In this document: positions 47,839-56,000 of the stretch, in pieces
Position numbering within the stretch: the stretch's first letter is position 1
Layout: each line of letters starts with the position of its first letter
Source of the DNA: Cryptomeria japonica
Taxonomy: Eukaryota > Streptophyta > Pinopsida > Cupressales > Cupressaceae
Reading direction: 5' to 3'
Assembly: GCF_030272615.1 (NCBI RefSeq)
Contig: NC_081413.1
Location: 333,168,302 to 333,224,301 of the forward strand
DNA length: 56,000 nucleotides
Program-made: the position numbers and the translations under genes
The notes under the pieces: model-generated
The model's database searches: none
What the model saw: the letters and a program-made list of their open reading frames with translations, nothing else
Told to the model about the DNA's origin: nothing

Positions 47839-47855
47839 TGGTGACTCTGATGGGG
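47839..47855 (+). other. Primer-binding-site-like motif of element D
   Basis: TGGTGACTCTGATGGGG lies five bases after the LTR end. It resembles the TGGCGACTCTGCTGGGG type seen after LTRs of many plant gypsy elements; the primer tRNA is not assigned here. It differs from the initiator-tRNA-Met sites of A, B, C and E. Confidence 0.65.
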
Positions 47856-48153
47856 AATGAAATGAACTATTGAGAATCTCTGGTTAGAAAAAAATTACCT
47901 AATATATAGTGGAGATTTCACCCACAGAGTGAAAAATATTCTTAATTTGTCCCTTGTTGGTTTGAGTGAATTCTCATAAATGTCACTGAGAAATTTGTTG
48001 TAGTTCTTTTTCTATAAAGAGTTTGGTCCAGATTTGTCCATTTTTCAAGATTATATGTAACACCTCACATTTGTAAGTGGCAACTCTGAGACTCTGAGAT
48101 CTATGCACCAGTGTGTGTCTGCTTGAAGAAGAACCAATAAATTTGCAAGAAAG

Positions 48154-49445
48154 ATGAAGCAGATTTCAGCTCTTATGATGAAGTACCCTGACAAGTTGAG
48201 GATAGAATCAGTAATGCCATTTGATGATAAGGAAGTGATGTAGTGCTATGTTGAAACAAATCTGACCTGTGAAGAAATTCCAGATTGTTTGAGTATTTTT
48301 CCTTTGCAAGGAGGTGGCGAATCTGTCAAAAGATCAATGTTAAAGGTTTGAAGGATTGAAGGTGATTTTGCAAGTCCCAGGTTAAAGAAGGCAACAATAG
48401 CTTCAACATTTCCAGGTATTTAGATTTTCATGAGTCAAGTGTATTTTCATGAAAAAAATTTTAAAAAAAATGTTCCCTAAAGAGTGAAAGAAGCACTAAG
48501 GAAGGGAATGGTAGTGATTATTTTACATGCTCCTGTGATTCACTTTCCATTTTTTGTATTAGATTAGATGGAGTATGTTTTGAGCCTTACAATGTAATAG
48601 TTCAAGAGAAGGGAATGAATGAAAATATGTATCATGTGCATGTGTTTCCCTATGAAGTGTCAAATATAAATGTGCAACCTATGCTGAGTCATCATAGAGA
48701 TTCTTTAGGGAAAGATATAAGCCATTGAATTTTGATGGTATCCAAGGTTTCCCAAATCCTGTTCCTGCAGGGGTTAGGGAATAATTACCAAGATTCAATG
48801 GGAAGAGGTCAGAATCAACATGACAACATTTGCAGGAGTTTTATGAATTGGTGGAAGATTTTGAAATAAATCAGGAAGATGTTTTCATGAAGTTGTTTGT
48901 TCAGTCTTTGAAGGAAAATGTCAGACTGGTTCTCCTACATGCCAGTATGCTCTATTTCATCATGGGATGAGTTGAAGGTGGCATTCATGGAATAGTTTTG
49001 TGAAAGAATTAATCCATGCTCAGTTATGAAAACATTCATGGACATTCAGAAAGAAGAAGATGAGTTAGTACCTACTTTTAATCTCAGGTTTGCTAGGGCA
49101 TTGGATGACATTCCTAGCAGTTATAGACCAAATGGTGCAGTATGCCTAGTTGTTTATTTGGCTGCATTTGAAGAGGAAGAGATTTATTTGCTAAGAGATA
49201 AGGATCCTAAAACCTTACATCAGGCTTATAGGATAGCAATGGATATTGAAAACAAAGTGAAATATGGAATCCCTAGGGGTTATCTGTCTGCAAGGGTATA
49301 TTATCATAAGATGTTAGGGTTTGAAGCAAAGCATGAATCTAAAACTAAAGAACCATGTCAAGGCCCTTATATCCCTACTAATTACATTAGCCCTATTACT
49401 TATTATGATTTGAACAAAAATATGAGTGAAGAGAACTTGTCCTAG
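48154..49445 (+). pseudogene. gag: Ty3/gypsy-type Gag of element D
   Basis: An ATG at 48154 starts MKQISALMMKYPDKLRIESV, with stops soon after. Similarity then moves between frames: FEPYNVIVQEKGMNENMYHV (about 48576), LQEFYELVEDFEINQEDVFM (about 48830), and, after a frameshift near 48915, WFSYMPVCSISSWDELKVAF followed by one TAG, FCERINPCS, and DELVPTFNLRFARALDDIPS (49050-49110). The WFS..SI.SWDEL..AF...F core is the Retrotrans_gag (PF03732) signature. Some 139 codons from 49026 are open to a TAG at 49443. No CCHC knuckle was found. Gag would form the particle; without pol the element needed a helper. Confidence 0.8.
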
Positions 49446-50615
49446 ACAGTGGTTATTCCTCATATTGATGAAGAAGAGGTTAATGAGAAAGTATCTAACA
49501 TATTAGATGTAGAGATGGATGTGGTGTCAATCACGTTACTGAAAGACATCAACAGTGATTTCTCCAGCAAGAATACCACACAGGAAGTTGGTTTGCAGTC
49601 TTGTATTTCAGATAGATCTGACAGTGAGTGTCAAGAATTGGAAAGTTTTACGTCTAAAATGAATGCAAGTCTACAGGATTATGATATGAATTCAGATGAT
49701 AAGATCCCATCAATTTTAGTCAATAAAATTATGGAGATAGATAGATGCATGATGTGTACAAATCAGGAAGTTGTCCTAATACAATCTATTTCTAGCATCA
49801 AGGACCGAACTGTTATAAATTGCTCTCATTTCCAAAATGTCTGAGAGGTGACCTCTATGTTTGAGGGAAATCTAGTTCAAAAGAGTCAGAACGATCACAA
49901 TAGTTGTGCTGGGGCTTATGCATATCTTAATATGGAACATTCATATTATGGAAATCATAATATTAGGTGTTGCTCCACTTCAGATTCTGATTCCTGGATT
50001 CCAGATGAACCTAAAGATAAGATGAGAAATAACTTTAGTGAAAATATCAATGCACTATTTGATGAAGATGCAGATGAAGATCAATTGGTGCTTTGTTATA
50101 ATATTTGTGAGAAGGGTTTTCATATTGTTCTTAAACCTTTGTATGAATAAACAAATGAGAATCTGGATATTATTGTATCAACTTTTGAAATGGAATATTA
50201 TAAAGATAAAGGTGTAATACCTTATTTAAAGATAGGCAGCGATGATCAATTTTCCCTTGTTGCTGACATCGTTGATATTAAATTGGATATAGAGCAAGAA
50301 AATGAAATATATGAAGAGTTCATCTCTGATCCTTTCCCTCCCCTCAATAACAGTTTGTTTATTATGATCAATAAGAAGGTGGATTTTTCAGAGACTCCCT
50401 ATTTCAGTGGGCAAGTTGATATTGTAAGAGATGCATGTTTTCTCAGTTATTTTCCAGAATATGAGATTTTCCTTTTTCAACAAGATGATGTTTTTGTAGA
50501 AAAGGATATCGGTTGTAGTCAGGATGTGTGCTATGTTCAGTACACTGCATATATGTCACAAAATAGAAAATTTTCTATACCATTGCACAAGTTTCAGATT
50601 TTCAGTAGTAATTGA
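49446..50615 (+). pseudogene. Acidic reading frame downstream of gag in D, family unknown
   Basis: The frame of the gag C-terminus continues for about 390 codons interrupted by only three stops: TAG 49443, TGA 49842 and TAA 50148. The segments (49449-49844, 49848-50150, 50190-50615) are rich in Asp, Glu, Ser and Asn, with acidic runs such as FDEDADEDQLVLCYN and FVEKDIGCSQDVCYVQY. No protease DSG/DTG, RT or zinc-finger motif is visible. The absence of other stops in AT-rich DNA argues that one protein of about 530 residues including the gag end was once encoded. Function unknown; a Gag C-terminal extension, a packaging protein or a degenerate captured gene are options. Confidence 0.6.
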
Positions 50616-51094
50616 AGTGATAAAATTAAGCATAGTGGATGGATAAAAGTAGCCAGCAAGTTTGAAAAAGTGTTTTCCACTTATGTTATTAAATGATATT
50701 TGATTCTTTTAGAAGAGAATTATATTTTTGATAGGGGAAAATATCGATTGACATTGGCTGATGGTATTGGGCCATCGTATGTGGTTTGATCTTGCAGGCC
50801 ACAAAGCATTTTGGGGTAGATTATGTTTTTCTGACTCTATTCCCAATGGATATATAAATAAATCCCCTCTTAAATTGCCCGTTCATGGAGAATTTTTGAG
50901 GTTCTACTTTTCTTAAAGTAGTTGTTATCCATGAGCATTAGTCAGGTTTGCTTTGATAGTGTAGTTTCTTTTCTGTTGAAGTTACCCTGTCTAGGTAATT
51001 TCTTTTTGGTTTGCCCTACAGTTGGTCTGCTTCACTCAAAGATTCTGTTCTCTCGCTTCATTCTTGTAAAATGAGCATCCCCAACTAGAGCCAC
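50616..51094. other. Element D 3' internal region
   Basis: About 480 bp without coding similarity. It ends ..CCCCAACTAGAGCCAC before the LTR; no convincing polypurine tract is visible, perhaps through decay. Confidence 0.6.
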
Positions 51095-52785
51095 TAATAG
51101 CTCTGAAAATTGATTGCATGAAATTTTCAATTTTTGAGCTCAAAACATTGATTTTTCAGGTTTTACTTGTATCCTCTGTGAGCGATCCAAGGTCTAGGGT
51201 TTAGGGTTTATCAAAACTTCTTACATTTTGTGAAGAAAACCCTAGCAATGATATATTTTTCTGTTACTTTTTTCCCACTTAAAGCCCTAGGTACCCTTTC
51301 CATGAGTGGGGCCATCTTATTCCCTAAGCATTAAGTGATGATCAATCGATTTATGAAGTAATAATTTCCCTAAGTCATGCGCATAACATTCCTATTACCG
51401 GTCACCTTTTAAAAATACTTATACCTGCACTTGTATTTTCCTAATTCTAAAGAATCCTAAGTACTCTGACCATTTGCTAAAGACAGGATGGATCCAATGG
51501 CTAGCGCTTCCTTGTGATCAAAGATGCAAGAATTTTAATGACCACGACACTGCGAGATTGTGCCGCATGTTATCCGTGGAAACTAACAGGGTTAGTAGTG
51601 TAACCGGTCAAAAGCATTTTATTACCGATTTGCAGGCGATAAAGGTCAATCTACTAATAGTTCCATCAATTTTCATGTGCTTAGAATGAATGGAGATGTT
51701 TTATCCTAAGGTAAAAGGTGCTCAAATTTTAAATCCTGGAAGAGTTAACGGGTAGTATGCAAAGCAGTAAAGATTGAGCAAATCAGATGCCCCTCATATT
51801 CCCACGATGGAAGTTGCAAGGAGATTATAGACCACAGTATCATGAGATGATGCCACATGTCCCAGGATGATCAGTAAGACCTACAGAGAGGTTGCTAATG
51901 GAGTTTGGTCAATGGATGATATGGCACTATTCAGTTAGGATTTTGTGGGTCCATGGATATAGATGGAAAGTCAAAGTGCTAAGTTGGTAAGAAATGACCA
52001 ATAGATTTGCCAAGCTGGATGAGATCTGCAGTTGAGTTTCAAATGAGAAGTTAGGAGGGATTTTAGAGGCACTGGTCGTATCTTGCAGGAAAAGGCAGAA
52101 TGAATGGGATTCAGACTTGTCAATTTAGGATTGATTAGACAATCAAATATGATAGCCCGAAGATGCCATAGGATTTGATAAGCAGTTCAGATGAAGGATT
52201 ATAAGAAGAGCAATATTGTAAGGCAGTATTGTTTTAGGTTAGACAACCTTTTAGACAAAATTTTATTAGATTTTCAGTAACACTTTTCATAGACTTTGTA
52301 ACCCATATGAATAAGGCACTGGTATTTGCTAGCATATGTCATTAGGTTTTCAACTTCCAGTTTATCTTCTTTATGATTTCTCTGAACGAATCTTATAAAC
52401 ATCAAAATATAATTTGCTAAGTTTAATGTATCTTTTAAAAATTTTCCCACCCTCTCTCATACTCCAGTTTAAGGTCGAGGATCACTGAAGGATTTGCCAT
52501 CCTTGAGAATTCTCCCTTTCCATCGAGTCTTATTATGAGATAATATGCTTTATTTCAGTAAGTTCCTGAGTATCGTTCAAGAGAGCAAGAGATCTTATTG
52601 AAGGGATCACCCTCACTGGTTCTACAGAGCCTAAAGTATAGAAGAAATTTCCATCCTTGTTATTGTTGGTTCAAGCCTAACAGATATTGATAGTTGGAGG
52701 TGGCTCTCCATAGATATTTGGAGGAAATTAGCTTGGTCTCTGCCCTGTAGTAGTGTAAACCCATCGTCCATTTTGAGAACCAACA
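51095..52785 (+). repeat. Element D 3' LTR (1.69 kb)
   Basis: Uninterrupted copy of the LTR split at 35787/47373. Starts TAATAGCTCTG (left copy TGGTAGCTCTA) and ends GAACCAACA; followed by CCTAC at 52786-52790, the duplication. The frame at 51474-51689 is not matched by a coding family. Confidence 0.92.
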
Positions 52786-53280
52786 CCTACCAATGTCAAA
52801 TCACATTTACAACTACTACTAGATTGGATTGACTGTACATATCAGATTTTTCTTATACATCAATCTTGAATATTTTATTCAAGTTGGTTGTCTTGGAGAT
52901 CTGTAACTCTAGAGATTTCATTCTCTATCTTAATATGATCTCATACTTTTCATATGTAGTAAATGCATCCAACCTTTCTTATGATCATTCTCTATACTAA
53001 GTTACTATTTTTAGCAACCCCAGTCTCTCTAATAGATTTCATTTTTCCTCTGTCAATTTCCTAGAGCCCATCAACCATCTGCAACTCAGTCACCATTAAT
53101 GCATTCTCCATCCTCTCTGAAAAATTTGACAACTACCACATTAAAATCCACCATCACCGACTTCAACATATCAGATATCTTCTATGATTAGCCAGGGAGC
53201 TATATGTCTCCACATTCTTCATCCAAATTAGATTGTCAAGTTCGGTCGACCACCATGTAGATCATTTTACCTATTGGCAT

Positions 53281-53450
53281 GCAGACATCTTCTTATTCAA
53301 CGTCCAAGTCACTTGGTCAATCCTAGTCAATCGTCCATGTGGACCTCTGAGTCTATCAACATGCAAACATCTTCTTATTCAGTGTCCAAGTCACTTGGTC
53401 AATCCTAGTCAATCGTCCATGTAGACCTCTGAGTCTATCGGCTTGCAGAC
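53281..53450. repeat. 82-bp tandem duplication
   Basis: GCARACATCTTCTTATTCA starts copies at 53281 and 53363, and GCAGACAT starts a partial third at 53445, with near-identical sequence between (CCAAGTCACTTGGTCAATCC, AATCGTCCATGTRGACCTCT). The CCAAGTCACTTGG core is itself palindromic. Confidence 0.93.
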
Positions 53451-53699
53451 ATGGCCGCAAAGTTGATCACAATCTTCAATGCTGTCAACAAAATACCCTT
53501 TCATTATTTTGACAAGTGTCCTCTGATTCGCTCCGTACATGCCATGTCATCGGGTCAAACTTGATCAACACCTAGGTGGGCTATCGGGCTGCTCAATTAC
53601 ATTGAACTCCATGCACATCGTATGTATGTTCTACTCACACATGACAAGCTTCTGTTTGATCTCAATAAGCCTTCCTCTTTCTTTGTTAGCCCACACCAT

Positions 53700-54490
53700 A
53701 TTAGCATAGTCTCTTAACCCATACAGGGTAAGGTTTTCCTCTTTTTTCTTTGCTTTTCTTTATCATCCGAGTTACTCTTTACATCTATTTGTAGGCGTGA
53801 AATAGTGGGATCCTTCTCTCACTTCAATTTCTTGTCTTGCACGACCATCACCTTGTCCTACTTAGCGCCATGGGATAGCAAGATAAGGTTTTCTTCATGG
53901 CATTCTTTCACTTGTTAGCCCGTGCAGCATTCTGTGTGCCTCTTAACCCACTGGGATAAGGGAACCTGCAATCTTCCCTTTAGTTTTTTTGTCCTGTGCA
54001 ACATTTGTTGGTTACTTTTGACACCGTGGGATAGAGGGAAGCACTCCTTGCTTCATCTTTGGTTACCCCGCAAGACCTTAAGTCTCAAATCAAACAAGTC
54101 GTAGGATAGCGGGAGTCACTATGCCCATCTTGGAGTTATCCCGCGTGAATGATATGCCACACTTTGTGTGGCACGGGATAGTGGGGGAATCATTTCCCTT
54201 TGACTTATCTTGTCCTGCATGGTCAATCAAGACTGAACAAACATGCTACGAGATAGCGGGGCTTTTTTTAGTTAGTCTTTTATGTTATCCTACGAGGTAA
54301 CCACTCTTTCATCCTTCTCGGCGTGAGATAGCGGGGAGCCTTGAGCTTCTTTGATTTTTGTTACCCCATGAGGTCTTTCTATCCATCCTTCTTTGCTATA
54401 GGATAGTGGGATAGACCATTTTTCTCTGACTTTGTTATCTTGTAGGGTCATCTGCCTACCTTCCAATTTGTCATGGGGTAGCAGGATGCC
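53700..54490. repeat. 75-bp diverged tandem array, about 10-11 units
   Basis: The motif GGGATAGYGGG (variants) recurs at about 53803, 53872, 53952, 54027, 54103, 54173, 54251, 54326, 54401 and 54475, spaced 69-80 bp. Each is preceded in the unit by the inverse motif GTTAYCCCRYRWGG (for example 54062, 54135, 54284, 54359, 54434), so every unit holds a potential stem (CCCGCGTG..CACGGGATA). The frames crossing it are not recognised proteins. Confidence 0.85.
54155..54173. repeat. 8-bp perfect hairpin within the array
   Basis: TGCCACAC and GTGTGGCA flank TTT, itself nested between TATCCCGCGTG and CACGGGATA, giving a long two-part stem in this unit. Confidence 0.75.
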
Positions 54491-54922
54491 TGCTTATACA
54501 TGATGGGTCCCATATGTACAACTCACCAATGCGTAACTGTAGACTGATGCTGGCACATGTATATATGCAAACATCTAGACAAGATAGGGACCACTTGAAT
54601 CCAATTCAACCTTTCTAGTTAAGCATGATACTCTGATGAGTGACAGAGGCCGTCGAGTTGAACTACCATTCTAGTCAAATTACCATGAATCAATGTATTT
54701 TAATCTGCAATCCTCATGAATCAAACCCGACGGGTCCAATGCACTATGAGGCATATGTAGATCAATTTCAACACTAATTGCACTCTGTAATCTATGTTCT
54801 TCTATAGCCTACAATGTTACTTACTACCTAACCTGCGTATTATGCACACCTACTACCTATTTCTCTGCAACCTCTCTGCAACCACTTGACATTCCCTGAC
54901 ATCAATGACAATATTACCAACA

Positions 54923-55690
54923 ATATGATTTACAAGAGTAGTTTCTAGAAGATCTTTTGCTCTGAAATCTAGTATTTTGCTAATCTTGGTTGAGCTTTGC
55001 CTTTTGTATCAAGTATTGGTATTAGTTGTGGCAGTTGAATTGCTACTTGGATGTTTGTATTGCAATATGATCTATTAATCCTATACTCCGGAATGTGTGG
55101 AATTCATATCTTGAAGGTAGAAGTCATTGTGCTTGGAATTTGTGCCCATGGGTTCATGTCTATGGTTCTAATAGACCCTTGTTGTGTTCCAGTAATAGAA
55201 AGGTGTGTTCTAGTAATTAAGAATTGTGTATAAGATCAGTAAAGGATGAACTGGTTACTCTTTTTTGGTCAAGTCATATTTGTATAGCATGTTGATCCGA
55301 GCAATGAACTTGTTGTATAAACCTTTTGTGTTTGGTTGACATATCATCTTTGTGTATGTGCTTACCAGTATATATATAGAAGACATGTGTATGTGGATGC
55401 AAGCAATGTGCAATATCAATAGTAGAGAGCAAAGGTGTGACTAAGTATGGATAGTGCGAGTGTAGATAGTGTTGCAGAGATTACGTATTGGATCTATAAG
55501 TTATTGTTTTGATATCTAAGATTATCTTGGAACTAAATTCATGCATTTGGAGATGAAATTTTCTTCAGTTCATTTTTTCTATTGTCGTGATCATTCTGCA
55601 ATAAGCCATGTTGTAATATGGCAGTGATCCATGTTTTAATCAAACAGTGAGCCACCCCTTTTGTAAACACCATATAACTAGTTATATTAT
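54923..55690. other. AT-rich DNA, possibly body of LTR G
   Basis: No coding similarity. It leads without a visible break into the copia-type LTR end at 55690-55903, so it may be the upstream part of that LTR; its start was not found. Confidence 0.4.
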
Positions 55691-55903
55691 TTTTGAGAGT
55701 TAACCCACTCTGTGGTGTTTCCCATTTGGGTTTTCCACATATAAAAATATGGTGTCTATCTTGTGATTATGTTCTCTACATTTTTGTTTCATGTTGATAA
55801 GATTAATTGCTAAGGTTAAATTTAGTAAAAAATTTTTATTGTGGTGGGAATACTGATTCACCCCCCCTCTTAGTATTCGGGTCCAATCAACTATGCTTCT
55901 AAC
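55690..55903 (+). mobile_element. 3' portion of a copia-type LTR (element G)
   Basis: AACCCACTCTGTGGTGTTTCC, then TTTGGGTTTTCCACATAT and GATTCACCCCCCCTCTTAGT, is the same series of landmarks as the R/U5 end of the element C LTRs. The LTR probably ends ..TCTAACA near 55903. No initiator-tRNA-Met primer site follows, so this is a solo or 3' LTR. The minus frame 55700-55957 is antisense to it and not a gene. Confidence 0.6.
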
Positions 55904-56000
55904 ATTGATCCCATCCACAAAGCCCAAATAAAGGTTTTTTGGGAAAATTTGTACCATGGATAAGTAAAGATCAATTTGGATGAGGCCTCGAAAGGAAACC

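Larger units (their letters stand above)
34561..52785 (+). mobile_element. Element D: gag-only LTR retrotransposon
   Basis: LTRs are 34561-35787 continued at 47373-47833 (interrupted by copia element C), and 51095-52785; both come to about 1.69 kb. They end ..GAACCAACA and are flanked by a perfect CCTAC duplication. The 3.26 kb internal region (47834-51094) has a primer-binding-site-like motif, a Ty3/gypsy-type Gag and a long acidic downstream frame, but no protease, reverse transcriptase or integrase. This matches the described TR-GAG class of non-autonomous plant elements. No clear polypurine tract precedes the right LTR. Confidence 0.85.
52791..54922 (-). mobile_element. Probable 5' part of the element E LTR
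   Basis: Removing A and D joins 10157 to 34542-34560 and then 52791. In minus sense, 54922 begins TGTTGGTAATATTGTCATTG, resembling the copia element C LTR start (TGTTGG..CATTGATGTCAATAAG). If so, E's LTR would be about 2.9 kb and include the 82-bp duplication and 75-bp array below. No second E LTR exists in the window to confirm this, and the 54500-54900 part shows nothing else. Confidence 0.4.

Overview
This is nuclear DNA from a plant with a large, repeat-rich genome, and the window is almost entirely a nested pile of LTR retrotransposons. The evidence for a seed plant is a decayed pentatricopeptide-repeat (PPR) gene, Ty1/copia and chromodomain Ty3/gypsy elements, and primer-binding sites matching plant initiator-tRNA-Met. 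Very long LTRs (about 4 kb), deep nesting and many decayed copies suggest a giant-genome species, perhaps a gymnosperm; that is inference. No intact host gene, rRNA, tRNA or CRISPR was seen.

Layout. 1-8.8 kb: AT-rich DNA without intact genes, holding a PPR pseudogene (3330-3797), several strong hairpins and three short tandem-repeat blocks. 8.8-10.16 kb: the start of an old minus-strand copia element, E (gag fragment, primer-binding site, LTR). 10.16-34.54 kb: element A, a minus-strand element with 4 kb LTRs and no recognisable gag or pol. Element B, an autonomous-type chromovirus with related LTRs (14755-27226, perfect 5-bp target duplication ATGTC), is inserted in A. 34.56-52.79 kb: element D, a gag-only element with 1.69 kb LTRs and target duplication CCTAC. 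Its left LTR is split by copia element C (35788-47367, duplication TGGTA). C is in turn split inside integrase by F (39253-43507, duplication AAAGG), a 4.26 kb solo LTR of the A/B superfamily in the opposite orientation. 52.8-56 kb: probably the rest of E's LTR, with an 82-bp duplication and a 75-bp tandem array, then the end of another copia-type LTR (G).

Insertion order read from nesting: E before A and D; A before B; D before C before F. A and D sit 24 bp apart, so their relative order is not fixed. Every coding region is broken by stops and frameshifts, so nothing here looks currently autonomous. B could formerly have supplied proteins to A-type elements, and a gypsy element elsewhere to D; both are inference.

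The most unusual material is: D's long, nearly open acidic reading frame downstream of gag in an element without pol; the pairing of a coding-free element (A) with a related coding one (B); a GC-rich palindromic 38-bp minisatellite at the same LTR site in A and B with 0-5 copies; a roughly 39-bp, about 20-copy minisatellite found only in solo LTR F; a TATA-plus-leader block at a fixed distance from the LTR start in all five long LTRs; and the 75-bp array at 53.7-54.5 kb.
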